Assembly (NCBI RefSeq): GCF_001659705.1
Contig: NZ_CP015971.1
Span: 3,289,029-3,353,028 of the forward strand
Length of the DNA stretch: 64,000 bases
Source of the DNA: Arachidicoccus sp. BS20
GTDB taxonomy: Bacteria > Bacteroidota > Bacteroidia > Chitinophagales > Chitinophagaceae
Direction of reading: 5' to 3'
How positions within the stretch are numbered: position 1 is the stretch's first letter; each line of letters opens with the position of its first letter. Below the pieces are notes generated by a model, which saw only the letters and a program-made list of their open reading frames with translations, searched no databases and was not told the DNA's origin. Position numbers and translations under genes: made by a program. Below, in pieces: positions 27,264 through 39,076 of this stretch.

Positions 27264-28319
27264 TTATTCTTCCGGCAGCGGTTTAAACTGAATATACCTT
27301 TCCCATTTTTCAATCAGCTGTTGCATATCATTTGGCAAAGGCGAATCAAAAAACATTCTTTCATCTGTAACAGGATGGTCGAAACCCAATGTTTTCGCGT
27401 GTAATGCGCAGCGCGGACAAACTTCAAAACAATTATCTACAAACTGCTTGTATTTTGTATAAACAGTTCCTTTTAAAATTTTATCGCCGCCGTATTCCCA
27501 ATCGTTGAAAAGCGTATGCCCGATGGATTTCATGTGTACGCGAATCTGGTGCGTGCGACCGGTTTCCAGCACACATTCCACAACCGTTACATAATTCAAT
27601 CGTTCCAAAACTTTGTAATGCGTTACGGCGTGTTTGCCTTTATCGCCTTCGGGATAAACGGTAAACATTTTTCTGAAACGCTCGTGGCGGCCGATGTTTC
27701 CGATGATTGTGCCTTCATCTTCTTCCACATTTCCCCAAACAACGGCGATGTATTTTCTGGTAACGGTATGATTAAAAAATTGCTTCGCCAGATTGGATGC
27801 AGCTTCGCCGGTTTTTGCCAGAACAATTAATCCCGTTGTGTTTTTATCGATGCGATGAACAAGCCCGAAACGCGGCAAATCTTCTTCATTTAAGTCAGGA
27901 TTTTGTTGTTGCAAATGATACGCAACGCCGTTCAATAAAGTTCCCGTATAATTTCCCACGCCGGGATGAACCACCATATTCGGCGGTTTGTTGATGACCA
28001 TTACGGCATCATCTTCATACACAAAATCAAGCGGAATATTTTCGGGAACAATTTCTGAAAACTCAGGATTTATGAGCGTAATCCAAACAATTTTATCATC
28101 AGGTTTTACGCGGTAATTGCTTTTAACAGCACGACCATTTACGGTAAGAAAACCCGCGTCGATGCCTTTTTGGATTTTGTTGCGCGTGGCATTTTCGATA
28201 CGAGCGTGCATCCATTTATCAATGCGCAAAGGCTCTTGCCCTTTGTCGATGATAAAGGTTTTCTTTTCGTACAGTTCCTCTGCATTTTCTTCCTGCAATA
28301 AATCGTCGTGTTCGAGCAT
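27264..28319 (-). CDS. RluA/RluD family 23S rRNA pseudouridine synthase
   Basis: This 351-residue protein has an N-terminal S4 RNA-binding domain (about 28-85, RIDKWMHARI...KGIDAGFLTVNGRAV in parts) and a pseudouridine synthase domain with catalytic D158 in HRIDKNTTGL. The C-terminal RTHQIRVH motif is present. Closest by layout to RluD, which modifies helix 69 of 23S rRNA, but RluA-type paralogs are hard to separate by eye. Confidence 0.92.
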   Translation of the reverse strand: MLEHDDLLQEENAEELYEKKTFIIDKGQEPLRIDKWMHARIENATRNKIQKGIDAGFLTVNGRAVKSNYRVKPDDKIVWITLINPEFSEIVPENIPLDFVYEDDAVMVINKPPNMVVHPGVGNYTGTLLNGVAYHLQQQNPDLNEEDLPRFGLVHRIDKNTTGLIVLAKTGEAASNLAKQFFNHTVTRKYIAVVWGNVEEDEGTIIGNIGRHERFRKMFTVYPEGDKGKHAVTHYKVLERLNYVTVVECVLETGRTHQIRVHMKSIGHTLFNDWEYGGDKILKGTVYTKYKQFVDNCFEVCPRCALHAKTLGFDHPVTDERMFFDSPLPNDMQQLIEKWERYIQFKPLPEE

Positions 28320-28344
28320 GGCGCAAAGATAATGGCTTTGTTAT

Positions 28345-28445
28345 CTAATTTTTCCCGCAGATATTCGCAGAATTAAATACCCGCAGATATTCGCTGAAAA
28401 GAATCTGCGTCCTCAGCGAAAAAATCCGCGCATATCTGCAGGAAA
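28345..28445. repeat. Intergenic CAGAT-type palindromic repeat
   Basis: Between rluD and the pyrG promoter, CCCGCAGATATTCGC occurs twice (about 28354 and 28379) and is faced by GCGCATATCTGCAGG in opposite orientation. It is non-coding and related to the CAGAT...ATCTG elements at 3254 and about 11795. Confidence 0.6.
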
Positions 28446-28479
28446 ATCCAACAAATTTTTTTCTCGCAAAAAAATCATC

Positions 28480-28487
28480 TATCTTTG
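28480..28487 (+). promoter_or_regulatory. -7 promoter element of pyrG
   Basis: TATCTTTG lies 139 bp upstream of the pyrG start codon, which leaves an unusually long leader of about 130 nt. Confidence 0.65.
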
Positions 28488-28555
28488 CACGACCTCTCTA
28501 TTATAAAAGATTCGATTTTAATTTTCCGGACAAATAGCATCAGGTCATAACATAA

Positions 28556-30267
<1,712 letters not shown>

Positions 30268-30296
30268 ATGAAAAAAATATCAGTCGTAATTTAAAC

Positions 30297-30323
30297 GCCC
30301 ACGATTTAAATTGTGGGCTTTTT
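30297..30323 (+). terminator. Terminator after pyrG
   Basis: GCCCACGATTTAAATTGTGGGC forms a near-perfect hairpin followed by TTTTT, 30 bp after the pyrG stop. Confidence 0.9.
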
Positions 30324-30400
30324 GATTACTGCTGATAGTCTCGGTACGTGTCTTCATGTACTGAAAAAGGTTCGTGTAGGCACGAAACTCGGCGGAGAAA

Positions 30401-32320
30401 TCATTCATTACCGTTAACCACAATTTTCTCATCCAAATCGTCCAAAACGTGTTCTGAAAAATCTTCCAAATCTTTATAATCCGCGCTTTTTACAATGGTT
30501 TGAAGAATGGATAAATGCGTGATTACTGTAATTGTTTTTGCAGTTGTATCTAAAATGTATTCGCTTTTATACGATGCAAATGGCTTTGAAATATTTTTAT
30601 TCTTCGGCAAGTCTTCCGGCTGAAAACCTTGCGGATAGTGCAATTCAACAGTATCGGATATTTTATACGGATAATCAAAATAGTAATCTTGCTTTCTCGC
30701 TGTGTCGTCCGTAATTCTTTCTTTGAAAATCCGGTGCAATCGCGACGGCATAAATATTTTTGAACCTGTAGTAAAATCGGGGAAATTGCCGTAATTCAAT
30801 TTCGCATTGTACGAGAATGGTGTTGTGAATTTATTGCTTTCCGTAATGCCGATAGAGTCGGCAGGTTTGAAACTCAGGTAAGAATAGAAAAAATCTTTTT
30901 TGTGTTCGTCCGATTCCTGATATAAATAAGCAAGATGTTCCTGTTTTATTTCGCCCGTTACATTGATTTGCGTGTTTACAACTGCGCTGCCATCGACATT
31001 CAGGTTGATGATGCTTTTTGAACTCAATGTGTTTTCATCGGCATTTTCAAGAGGCGTTCTTACAAGCTCGCCGCCTTTTTCATTAATCAATAAAGCCAAA
31101 TGATTTTGCGTTTCGGTGTATAGTTCGCCGAAGTCGTTGCTGCTGCTGGTACATTCAAGCCAGATGCTGTCTTTTGCCTGCGGAATGCAAAGCAAAACGT
31201 GATTGAACGCATTAACCGGAAAATCTTTGGTTATTGGCGTACTCAACGTTCCAAAGTGATTGATGACGGGATAACTTTTAATGCCGACTGCGCTCAAGGC
31301 TGCCTGCATATAATTGGTCAGTGCTTTACAATCGCCGTATTTCTTAGTGTTTACAAAGGAAGCTGCAAAAGGTTTCCAGCCGCCGATGCCCAACTGAATA
31401 CTTACGTAGCGCATATTGTTTTGCATATAACGGTAAATGGTTTCGGCTTTTTCGCGGTCGGTGGTTTTATCTTTTACCATGTTCTGATAAAAGGTTTGTT
31501 CCTGCGGCGTTAAGGTGTTTGTGGTACTGATTAAATCGCCGTACCATTTTCCAAAGCTTTGCCAGGTGCTCATATCGCCTGTATAATCATCCATTTTAAA
31601 TTGCCTGGGCGCAAATAATATGGATGGCAAATACAAATATTGGGGTCCTGAATGGCGTGCAACTTTTATGGCAGGCAGATTGTTTTCAGTCCAACTGTAA
31701 GTAATGTTTGAAGCGTCTTCTTTTTTTATACAATTGTCTTTTATATTAATGGTTTTGTAGCGCAGTCCTAATGTTTTAGGAACAATAATTTGCGCAGACG
31801 ATTGTTCAACCGATTGGTCTTTATCCTGAATATCGAACGAAGGGTAGAAGAGCAAGCCTTTGTATTTTTCTACGGAATTTATTTCAATGGTTATCGGGTA
31901 AGACGGCGCTGTAACCGAAAAATAATATAGTTTTCCGTCTTCCACTAAACCGTCGCCGTAACTTGTTGCCTGCAGGTCTTTGAGCGAATAAGTTTTGATT
32001 TTATTTCCCAAAGAATCATATACGGAAATTGAAGCGTCGTCGAGCTTGTCGAATTTAAAAGTGTAGCAGCCGAAAGACAAATTATCATCGCCGTCGTGAT
32101 TCAAAACAGTAATGACGCTGTGATGCTGAAACACGGCATCTCCAATGCCTTTGACCGTAAAATGTAATGTTTCTTCGCGCTTGACGGAATTAGCATGTTT
32201 CAACAGGTTTTTCGGAATATTATTGACGGCATATTTTTGTGTTTGAGCTTGCGCAACAGCCGAATGCGCTAATAAATAAGTGCAAACAATAAATGACGTT
32301 AAAATTTTTTTGGTAATCAT
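30401..32320 (-). CDS. DUF3857/transglutaminase-like secreted protein (intact active site)
   Basis: This 639-residue protein has a signal peptide (SFIVCTYLLAHSAVAQAQ), an N-terminal DUF3857 beta domain (about 55-220) and a transglutaminase-like core (about 270-400). The core keeps the cysteine in KKYGDCKAL, the histidine in FNHVLLCI and an acidic residue in WLECTS, so it could be a cysteine protease or transglutaminase. The last 200 residues are beta-rich. It is the second gene of a tandem pair, 6 bp after a paralog that lacks these residues. Function is unknown; periplasmic location is inferred. Confidence 0.85.
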   Translation of the reverse strand: MITKKILTSFIVCTYLLAHSAVAQAQTQKYAVNNIPKNLLKHANSVKREETLHFTVKGIGDAVFQHHSVITVLNHDGDDNLSFGCYTFKFDKLDDASISVYDSLGNKIKTYSLKDLQATSYGDGLVEDGKLYYFSVTAPSYPITIEINSVEKYKGLLFYPSFDIQDKDQSVEQSSAQIIVPKTLGLRYKTINIKDNCIKKEDASNITYSWTENNLPAIKVARHSGPQYLYLPSILFAPRQFKMDDYTGDMSTWQSFGKWYGDLISTTNTLTPQEQTFYQNMVKDKTTDREKAETIYRYMQNNMRYVSIQLGIGGWKPFAASFVNTKKYGDCKALTNYMQAALSAVGIKSYPVINHFGTLSTPITKDFPVNAFNHVLLCIPQAKDSIWLECTSSSNDFGELYTETQNHLALLINEKGGELVRTPLENADENTLSSKSIINLNVDGSAVVNTQINVTGEIKQEHLAYLYQESDEHKKDFFYSYLSFKPADSIGITESNKFTTPFSYNAKLNYGNFPDFTTGSKIFMPSRLHRIFKERITDDTARKQDYYFDYPYKISDTVELHYPQGFQPEDLPKNKNISKPFASYKSEYILDTTAKTITVITHLSILQTIVKSADYKDLEDFSEHVLDDLDEKIVVNGNE

Positions 32321-32326
32321 AAAGGC

Positions 32327-34270
32327 TTAACGGGTTTTTCTTTTCACTACAATTCTTTCGTTGAGCAATGTAAACAGCTGCTTATAAAATGCTTTAATGC
32401 CGGCATATTCGTCCAGCGTGTAATCCGGTCGGAGAAAATTGACGGACAATAAATAACTGAGCGTTTGGTCGCTGTTTTTCTGAAATATTCTTTTTAAGAT
32501 AATGCTGCTGTCTTCTGTGCGAACGGCAAAATTTTTGGGCAGCTCATCGAAAGTCAAACTGCTGTCGATATTAATGTAACCCATTACGTTGTATGATTGC
32601 AGGCTTTTGAAATCAATGGCTGTTAATCTTTTGTCGGAAGTAAAAGGGTTTTCCGTGGACATTCCGTAAAGGTTATAAGGAATCAGCAAATAATTGCCGG
32701 AATTGTGTGCGCCCCCGCTTAGGGTAAAATTAATGTTCAGCGGAAGCGAATCATTATCTGTATGTTCAACATTTATGGAGTCGGCATCAATTGTGATGTC
32801 TTTGCTGTAAGATAAATCTGTTTTCAGCTTGTTTTCTTCTACTTCTTTCATTTCGATGGCGCGCGCATAGCCTGAATAAGTAAGATTGCCGAAGCCGGAT
32901 ATTTTGCCTTTCTTGTCTATATCTATATTGATAACTGCACCTGTCGAAAATTTTTGTAAAACGCTTGCCATTGTTATCCACGAAGCGTTTTTAGACATTG
33001 TCAATCCTTGGGAAAATAAAACATTGTAAGGTATCAGTCCGAATGGATTGTATTTGTCTGCTGCGTTCAAAACATACGTGTTGCTGTCCACGGTTACATA
33101 CGCCATTACCGAGTTGAACTGGTTCATATTGATATAGTAGCGATTTGTTTTCCCGTGGTCGCTTGTACTTACCAAAATGGGGTCGGCGTTGATTTTATAA
33201 TCGCGCAGCCAGTTGACGAAGAGTAAATTAATATCTGCCGTGCTGCCCTGTTTCTTATCCCACGCATTTTTGATGCCGCCATCTTCAAATGCGCCAATGT
33301 CGTCGTCTCCGTTCCATTTGATGTTTTTTTGCAAATAATAATAAATGGTTTTCAGCTTATCGATATTGGTTTTACTATTCGCAACCAAGGAATCTAACTC
33401 GGACGGATGTTTTACATTTCTCTTCAACTGCCCGCCGCAAGTGTATTCGTCCAGATATTGCTCGGCAAGCTTTTGCCATGTAGAACCTACGACAATGGTA
33501 GATTCGCCCGGCGGCGTGATAGAGGTAAGGTTGAAATCCACTCGTTGATTGTAGTCGTTGAAACCGGGCATATACGGCTCGTCGTGTACGCTTGCCACAT
33601 TGTGCATGATAAACCAGTTGCCATCGGCATCGGTACTTTTTTTAATAGTCATTTCCTGTCTTCTGTTTACCTGGTAGTTAAAGTCAAAATAATCGGGAAC
33701 GATTAGATTGTACGCGCTGTATTTTACAGGGTATTCATGTTGAAAATACCACGAATCTATGTTACCTATAGTTTTTTTATACTTGGTGTAACGAAACTCT
33801 ATCACAGACCCGACACGAACATCCGGCAGGGCAAAAGATACTTCGGCATATTCTGCGTCCACATCTTTTTTATAAATATCGCTTTTTTTCAACCGGCTTA
33901 CGGTAACATTGCCGCTGCCGTCCATATTATAAACGTAGCCGTCGATACCTGTGATATCTTCATAGTTGTCTTTTGCGTAATAACGCAGTTTCACGTCGGC
34001 AATGGAGATGCCTGATTCTTTAAATATTTTAAACCGGGTTCTTCTTTTCGTAATAATATTTACACCTGCATTCGATATTTGGTAGTTTACTGTTCCTATA
34101 TCGGCAAGGCATTCGAGCGGCGCGCCGGGGTCGAAATCGCAATCTTTTAATTCAAGTTCGGTTTTATCCGGTTTGCCGAAAGAAATTAATTTGTCCTGAG
34201 CGATATTTTTTTGTGCTGAGCATAGCAATGTCATTACTATTGCAAGCAGGTGCAGCGCGTTTTTTTTCAT
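32327..34270 (-). CDS. DUF3857 secreted protein with degenerate transglutaminase core
   Basis: This 647-residue paralog of the downstream gene product has the same layout: signal peptide, DUF3857 domain, transglutaminase-like core, beta-rich tail. Aligned to the partner's GDCKAL, this protein reads GSTADI, and FNHV becomes FNSV, so the catalytic cysteine and histidine are both replaced. It is therefore probably a non-catalytic partner or binding protein. The two genes are 6 bp apart and surely co-transcribed. Confidence 0.82.
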   Translation of the reverse strand: MKKNALHLLAIVMTLLCSAQKNIAQDKLISFGKPDKTELELKDCDFDPGAPLECLADIGTVNYQISNAGVNIITKRRTRFKIFKESGISIADVKLRYYAKDNYEDITGIDGYVYNMDGSGNVTVSRLKKSDIYKKDVDAEYAEVSFALPDVRVGSVIEFRYTKYKKTIGNIDSWYFQHEYPVKYSAYNLIVPDYFDFNYQVNRRQEMTIKKSTDADGNWFIMHNVASVHDEPYMPGFNDYNQRVDFNLTSITPPGESTIVVGSTWQKLAEQYLDEYTCGGQLKRNVKHPSELDSLVANSKTNIDKLKTIYYYLQKNIKWNGDDDIGAFEDGGIKNAWDKKQGSTADINLLFVNWLRDYKINADPILVSTSDHGKTNRYYINMNQFNSVMAYVTVDSNTYVLNAADKYNPFGLIPYNVLFSQGLTMSKNASWITMASVLQKFSTGAVINIDIDKKGKISGFGNLTYSGYARAIEMKEVEENKLKTDLSYSKDITIDADSINVEHTDNDSLPLNINFTLSGGAHNSGNYLLIPYNLYGMSTENPFTSDKRLTAIDFKSLQSYNVMGYINIDSSLTFDELPKNFAVRTEDSSIILKRIFQKNSDQTLSYLLSVNFLRPDYTLDEYAGIKAFYKQLFTLLNERIVVKRKTR

Positions 34271-34510
34271 GATTTGAAGCGAAGTTTAAGTATGTATTTG
34301 GTATTTCAATTAAAACAAATTGCTGATGAAGTTAGGAGAAATAAATTGATTGAAGAAAAATAAAAATTTTTCAATGATGGAATAATGAGGTCAATATTTA
34401 ATTTAGCAGGTAGTTTAGCAAAAAGCTATCATTCCTATATATTTAATGAATAATTTCCTCTCATTTTTAAATAAAAAACTAATTTTTTTTATTATTTAAA
34501 ATATAATCTC

Positions 34511-34518
34511 TATCTTTG
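34511..34518 (+). promoter_or_regulatory. -7 promoter element of the infA ribosomal operon
   Basis: TATCTTTG 16 bp before the infA ATG matches the consensus. The AT-rich 240 bp upstream hold no gene that I can see. Confidence 0.6.
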
Positions 34519-34534
34519 CGCTCCCAAAAATAGT

Positions 34535-34753
34535 ATGGCTAAACAACCATTAATAAAACAGGACGGAGTAATATTGGAGGCATTGAGTAACGCAATGTTT
34601 CGAGTAAAGTTGGAAAATGGTCACGAAATATTGGCAACTATTTCGGGAAAAATGCGAATGCACTATATTCGCATTCTGCCCGGCGATAAAGTAGGCGTTG
34701 AAATGAGTCCTTATGATTTGTCGAGAGGGAGAATCATTTTCAGGTATAAGTAG
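34535..34753 (+). CDS. infA: Translation initiation factor IF-1
   Basis: This 72-residue single OB-fold protein binds the ribosomal A site during initiation. [24 protein letters not shown] and the C-terminal [15 protein letters not shown] are hallmark segments. It opens the conserved alpha-operon-type cluster that continues with rpmJ, rpsM, rpsK, rpsD, rpoA and rplQ. Confidence 0.98.
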   Translation: MAKQPLIKQDGVILEALSNAMFRVKLENGHEILATISGKMRMHYIRILPGDKVGVEMSPYDLSRGRIIFRYK

Positions 34754-34819
34754 AAATAGGCTTTAGTCTTATTGTACTAAAGTTCTACAAACAACAATAA
34801 AGCTTAAAAGCTATTTGAT

Positions 34820-34936
34820 ATGAAAGTAAGAGCATCAGTAAAAAAGCGCAGCGCCGACTGCAAAATCGTTCGCAGAAAAGGAAAGCTGTACATTATTAAC
34901 AAAAAGAATCCTCGTTTTAAACAAAGACAAGGATAA
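34820..34936 (+). CDS. rpmJ: 50S ribosomal protein L36
   Basis: This 38-codon gene runs from the ATG at 34820 to TAA and encodes [20 protein letters not shown] and a basic tail ending RFKQRQG. The family's zinc-ribbon form has several Cys/His; this one has a single cysteine, so it is the zinc-free type. Its place between infA and rpsM is conserved across Bacteroidota. Confidence 0.96.
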   Translation: MKVRASVKKRSADCKIVRRKGKLYIINKKNPRFKQRQG

Positions 34937-35038
34937 TCAACTTTGAGAATGAAGCAATTTGAGAATTTGAAAATGATTTTTGAATTGCTGCAATTTTCAA
35001 ATTATAGAATTTTCAAATTATCAAATTAAAATAGAAAT

Positions 35039-35419
35039 ATGGCTCGTATTGCCGGCATAGACTTACCCAAAAATAAAAGAGGCGAAATAGGATTGACCTA
35101 TATTTTTGGTATTGGACGTTCAACAGCTCAGTATATTCTTACTAAAGCTGGTATTGATTTCGATAAAAAAGTAAATCAATGGACGGATGATGAACAAGCT
35201 GCTATCCGTAACATTATCAACGGAGAAATCAAAGTTGAAGGTGCTTTGCGTAGTGAAGTGCAAATGAATATTAAGCGTTTACTGGATATTGCTTGCTATC
35301 GTGGTCTTCGTCATCGTAAAGGATTGCCTGTTCGTGGTCAGCGTACACGTACCAATAGCCGTACCCGCAAAGGGAAACGTAAAACGGTTGCAGGTAAAAA
35401 GAAAGCGCCTAAGAAATAG
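35039..35419 (+). CDS. rpsM: 30S ribosomal protein S13
   Basis: At 126 residues it starts [20 protein letters not shown] and ends in a basic tail ([20 protein letters not shown]) that contacts tRNA at the P site. The 102-bp AT-rich spacer before it contains an imperfect palindrome of TTTGAAAAT-type words. Confidence 0.98.
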   Translation: MARIAGIDLPKNKRGEIGLTYIFGIGRSTAQYILTKAGIDFDKKVNQWTDDEQAAIRNIINGEIKVEGALRSEVQMNIKRLLDIACYRGLRHRKGLPVRGQRTRTNSRTRKGKRKTVAGKKKAPKK

Positions 35420-35563
35420 TAACTTAATCAGTTTCAAATCTCAAGCAATTCCGGTTGTTTGGGATTTGAAATTTTGTGTTTATAACAAAAAAGCCGTCGG
35501 ATAGTTCTTCGGGAGAAGAAAAGGAGAGGCGAAAATTCAGAAGATTACCTACAAACAAAAAAA

Positions 35564-35971
35564 ATGGCAAAAGGAAAACAACAAACCAGCGCAAAAGCTG
35601 CCGCTAAAAAAAGAGTGGTAAAGGTAGATGCGCATGGCGATGCGCACATCAGCGCAACATTCAACAACATCATTGTAGCGCTTACCAACAAGCAAGGACA
35701 AGTAATTTCTTGGTCTTCTGCCGGTAAAATGGGCTTTCGCGGTTCTAAAAAGAATACGCCTTATGCAGCGCAATTAGCTGCAGCAGATGCTGCAAAAGTA
35801 GCAGTAGATGCAGGCTTAAAGAAAATTGACGTTTTTGTAAAAGGTCCGGGTGCAGGTCGTGAAGGCGCTATCCGTTCTTTGGCGCAAAGCGGTTTGGAAG
35901 TTGCAATTATCAGAGATATTACACCGCTTCCGCACAATGGTTGCCGTCCTCCTAAGAAGAGAAGAGTTTAA
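35564..35971 (+). CDS. rpsK: 30S ribosomal protein S11
   Basis: This 135-residue protein has the S11 core: [32 protein letters not shown], and the C-terminal [18 protein letters not shown]. It forms part of the small-subunit platform near the mRNA exit. Confidence 0.98.
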   Translation: MAKGKQQTSAKAAAKKRVVKVDAHGDAHISATFNNIIVALTNKQGQVISWSSAGKMGFRGSKKNTPYAAQLAAADAAKVAVDAGLKKIDVFVKGPGAGREGAIRSLAQSGLEVAIIRDITPLPHNGCRPPKKRRV

Positions 35972-35984
35972 TGTAATTAAGAAT

Positions 35985-36050
35985 TAATAATTAGTAATTA
36001 AAAATTATTGGACGATGATAAATAAGTCCGCATCAAATTACTAATTATTA
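35985..36050. repeat. AT-rich inverted repeat between rpsK and rpsD
   Basis: TAATAATTAGTAATT (35985-35999) and AATTACTAATTATTA (36036-36050) are a 15-bp perfect inverted repeat; GGAC and GTCC pair inside. Related words (TTAATTCTTAATTACTAATTG) occur at about 61768-61790 upstream of folB. Confidence 0.75.
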
Positions 36051-36144
36051 ATTTTCAATTATTAATTGATAAAGGATGTTTTATTCATTTTAGATTTTTA
36101 CAGATAAAACATCGTCATTAAAAAATCACAAACAAATAAACTTT

Positions 36145-36750
36145 ATGGCACGTTACACAGGTCCAAAGACCAAAATCAGCCGTATTTTCGGCGAGCCTAT
36201 TTTAGGCAACGGAAAATATCTTGGCAAAAACAGCAATCCTCCCGGTCAGCACGGTGCATTGCGCAAGCGTAAACAATTGGGCGAATATGCTACTCAGTTG
36301 AAAGAAAAACAAAAAGCAAAATACACTTACGGTGTATTGGAACGCCAGTTTCGCAATACCTTTGAAGAGGCTAACCGCATAAAAGGTGTTACAGGCGAAA
36401 ACCTGATTAAATTGCTGGAAGCTCGTTTGGACAATACAGTTTTCCGTTTAGGAATTGCAGAATCCCGTCCGGCAGCGCGCCAGTTGGTAAGCCACAAGCA
36501 TATTACCGTAAACGGCGACATTGTAAACATTCCTTCTTATCAGTTGAAGCCCGGCGATATTATCGGTTTGAAAGAAAAGAGTGAGGCGAATGCAGCATTA
36601 ACAAGCCGTATTCGTGGCAAAAATCCTAAATTTTCCTGGCTTGACTGGAATGAAAGTGAAAAGAAAGGTACTTTTATTACCTATCCTGAAAGAGAAAGTG
36701 TTCCGGAAAATATCAAAGAGCAGTTGATTGTAGAATTGTATTCTAAGTAA
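36145..36750 (+). CDS. rpsD: 30S ribosomal protein S4
   Basis: This 201-residue primary 16S-binding protein starts [20 protein letters not shown] and contains the S4 domain ([28 protein letters not shown] in part) at about 92-155. In many bacteria S4 represses its own operon; no such site can be named here. The long rpsK-rpsD spacer contains the inverted repeat at 35985-36050. Confidence 0.98.
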   Translation: MARYTGPKTKISRIFGEPILGNGKYLGKNSNPPGQHGALRKRKQLGEYATQLKEKQKAKYTYGVLERQFRNTFEEANRIKGVTGENLIKLLEARLDNTVFRLGIAESRPAARQLVSHKHITVNGDIVNIPSYQLKPGDIIGLKEKSEANAALTSRIRGKNPKFSWLDWNESEKKGTFITYPERESVPENIKEQLIVELYSK

Positions 36751-36852
36751 TGAGATTTCTTGGGAGTTTTCAAACGGTATTTTTTCAACAAATATTTTAA
36801 AACAATTTTTTTCAGTTTCTTGCTGAAAATTTAATAAAAAACAAGTTTTAAT

Positions 36853-37851
36853 ATGGCCATATTAAACTTTCAAAAACCCGATAAAATCGTTTTACAGAAA
36901 ATAACTGATTTCGAAGGTAAATTTGAATTTCGTCCACTCGAACCGGGATTCGGTCTTACAGTGGGCAATGCATTGCGCAGAATATTGCTTAGCTCATTGG
37001 AAGGATATGCAATTGTAGGTATCAAAATTGATGGCGTTGACCATGAATTTGCTACTATTCGCGGCGTTACCGAAGATGTAACTGAGCTGATTCTGAATCT
37101 AAAACAAGTACGTTTCAAGAAGATTGTTGAACAGGAAGTAAGCAGCGAAAAAATCGTTTTGTCTGTTAAAGGTAAGAACGAATTTACAGCCGCTCAAATT
37201 GGCGAAGCGACTTCAAGTTTCGGAATTATGAATCCGGAATTGGTGTTGTGTACTTTAGATACGTCTGCGAAATTGGACATTGAATTAACTATCGGCAAAG
37301 GTCGTGGTTATATTCCTGCTGAAGAAAACAAGCTGAAGGACACAGCGTTTGGCTATATCGCTATCGATTCTATTCATACACCTATCAAAAATGTAAAAAT
37401 AGCCATTGAAAACTATCGTGTAGAACAACGTACAGACTATGAAAAATTGTTGTTAGACGTGATTACCGATGGAACTATTCATCCTGAAGAGGCGGTAAAA
37501 CAAGCATCAAGAATTTTGATTCAGCATTTGATGATTATTACCGATGAAAACATCACTTTCGACAGTAAGGAAGATAAGAAAGAAGATGTGGTGGATGAAC
37601 AAGTATTGCAATTGCGCAAAGTATTGAAAACACCGTTGGAAGATTTAGACCTTTCTGTACGTGCATTCAATTGTTTGAAAGCTGCAAAAATCAACTCTTT
37701 GAGCGAATTGGTTCAATATGAACAAGAAGACTTGATGAAGTTCCGCAACTTCGGTCAGAAGTCTTTAACCGAAATCGAGCAGGTATTGCACGAAAGAGGT
37801 TTACAATTCGGTATGGACTTGGCTCGTATGGGTATCGAAGTAAACGATTAA
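36853..37851 (+). CDS. rpoA: RNA polymerase alpha subunit
   Basis: This 332-residue subunit has the dimerising N-terminal domain (GFGLTVGNALRRILLSSL) and the C-terminal domain (about 260-325; LDLSVRAFNCLKAAKI, LMKFRNFGQKSLTEI) that binds UP elements and activators. Its position between rpsD and rplQ is the standard bacterial order. Confidence 0.98.
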   Translation: MAILNFQKPDKIVLQKITDFEGKFEFRPLEPGFGLTVGNALRRILLSSLEGYAIVGIKIDGVDHEFATIRGVTEDVTELILNLKQVRFKKIVEQEVSSEKIVLSVKGKNEFTAAQIGEATSSFGIMNPELVLCTLDTSAKLDIELTIGKGRGYIPAEENKLKDTAFGYIAIDSIHTPIKNVKIAIENYRVEQRTDYEKLLLDVITDGTIHPEEAVKQASRILIQHLMIITDENITFDSKEDKKEDVVDEQVLQLRKVLKTPLEDLDLSVRAFNCLKAAKINSLSELVQYEQEDLMKFRNFGQKSLTEIEQVLHERGLQFGMDLARMGIEVND

Positions 37852-37935
37852 TTTTATAAATAATTTTTTAAATCAGACCTTTGGGTCGGTATTTACATTC
37901 CTTGACACGGTGTAAATATAAAATCTGGAAAAATC

Positions 37936-38520
37936 ATGCGTCATGGAGATAAGCAAAACAATTTAGGCAGAAAGAAAGCGCACAGAGATGCGTTATTGTC
38001 AAACCTTGCTGCACAGTTAATCACACACAAGCGTATCGTAACTACTTTGGCAAAAGCTAAAGAATTGCGTAAGTATGTTGAGCCGTTGATTACAAAAACG
38101 AAGAAGAATTCAAGCGAAGCTTTGATAAGTCACAATCATCGTATCGTGTTCAGTTACCTGCAAAATAAAACTGCAGTAAAAGAATTATTTACCGTAGTTG
38201 GTCCGAAAATCAATGAACGTCCGGGTGGTTATACACGCATCATCAAGTTAGGTATTCGTCCCGGCGATAATGCAGAAAAAGCAATGATTGAGTTAGTTGA
38301 TTTCAACGAAGTTTATGGAGCTTCAATTGAAACAGGAGCTGAACCGGCTAAGAAAACACGGCGTAGTCGTTCTTCTGCGAAGAAAGTGGAAGCAGCTGTA
38401 GCAGAAGCGCCATCGGCTATTACTGAAGCAGAAGTTGCTGAAGAAACTCCGGCAGAAGAATTGCCAAAAGCAGAAGACAATACTACTGAAGAAACAAAAG
38501 AAAGCGGCGAAGAAGCTTAA
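37936..38520 (+). CDS. rplQ: 50S ribosomal protein L17 with acidic C-terminal extension
   Basis: Residues 1-120 are standard L17 ([36 protein letters not shown]). From about residue 130 a low-complexity tail rich in alanine, glutamate and threonine follows, first basic ([12 protein letters not shown]) then acidic. Bacteroidota L17 proteins often carry such tails; a role is unknown. It ends the ribosomal cluster at a strong terminator. Confidence 0.97.
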   Translation: MRHGDKQNNLGRKKAHRDALLSNLAAQLITHKRIVTTLAKAKELRKYVEPLITKTKKNSSEALISHNHRIVFSYLQNKTAVKELFTVVGPKINERPGGYTRIIKLGIRPGDNAEKAMIELVDFNEVYGASIETGAEPAKKTRRSRSSAKKVEAAVAEAPSAITEAEVAEETPAEELPKAEDNTTEETKESGEEA

Positions 38521-38545
38521 TCATGTAAGAATAAGTTTTAATAAT

Positions 38546-38580
38546 AAAAGAGCAACCCGTTTAAAGTTGCTCTTTTATTT
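38546..38580 (+). terminator. Terminator of the ribosomal protein operon
   Basis: AAAAGAGCAAC pairs with GTTGCTCTTTT, followed by ATTTT, 25 bp after the rplQ stop. Confidence 0.9.
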
Positions 38581-38639
38581 TGAAGTTGCAAATATGATTT
38601 GGTAGAAATACAATAATTTAATTTATTTGCAGCCCTAAA

Positions 38640-38712
<73 letters not shown>

Positions 38713-38721
38713 CTGAAAATC

Positions 38722-38756
38722 AAGCAGTTATGAAGTAAATTCATAGCTGCTTTTTT
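38722..38756 (+). terminator. Terminator of tRNA-Lys
   Basis: AAGCAGTTATGAA pairs with TTCATAGCTGCTT, then TTTTTT. The tRNA-Val terminator at 62985-63020 has the same architecture with compensatory base changes. Confidence 0.9.
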
Positions 38757-39076
38757 ATTTGGCGCGTATTTTTGGCTGCAGATAAAAATTAACAGCCTTT
38801 ATGGTATCCAAGACTTCTCTTTTTATACTCTGCAATTAGGATTAATTAGTTTGAAAAATGCCTATAAAGATATTTGTCCAAATGGATGATTATTTAGAGG
38901 CATTCCATCTCACCATTAAAAAACAATAAAAATAAACAGATGAAAGTAGGCTATTCAAAGATATTTGTCAATTTAATAATTAATTGTTTATTTTGATGTA
39001 AATTACAATCGTTTGTATGTAGGTGATTGATTTCTTAACAATGGATAATTCCGTTTTTTATTAAACTCAAAACAGT
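38757..39076 (+). other. Non-coding spacer upstream of the PUL regulator
   Basis: No gene is visible in these 320 bp. At 38902-38945 there is a copy of the leader that precedes the GH2 gene (TTAAAAAACAATAAAA then a ..GATGAA.. start context). The ATG at 38940 opens only an 18-codon frame (MKVGYSKIFVN...), so this looks like a decayed gene start. AAAGATATTTGTC occurs twice (about 38867 and 38956). The promoter of the hybrid regulator must lie here but no exact TAnnTTTG can be fixed. Confidence 0.5.
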
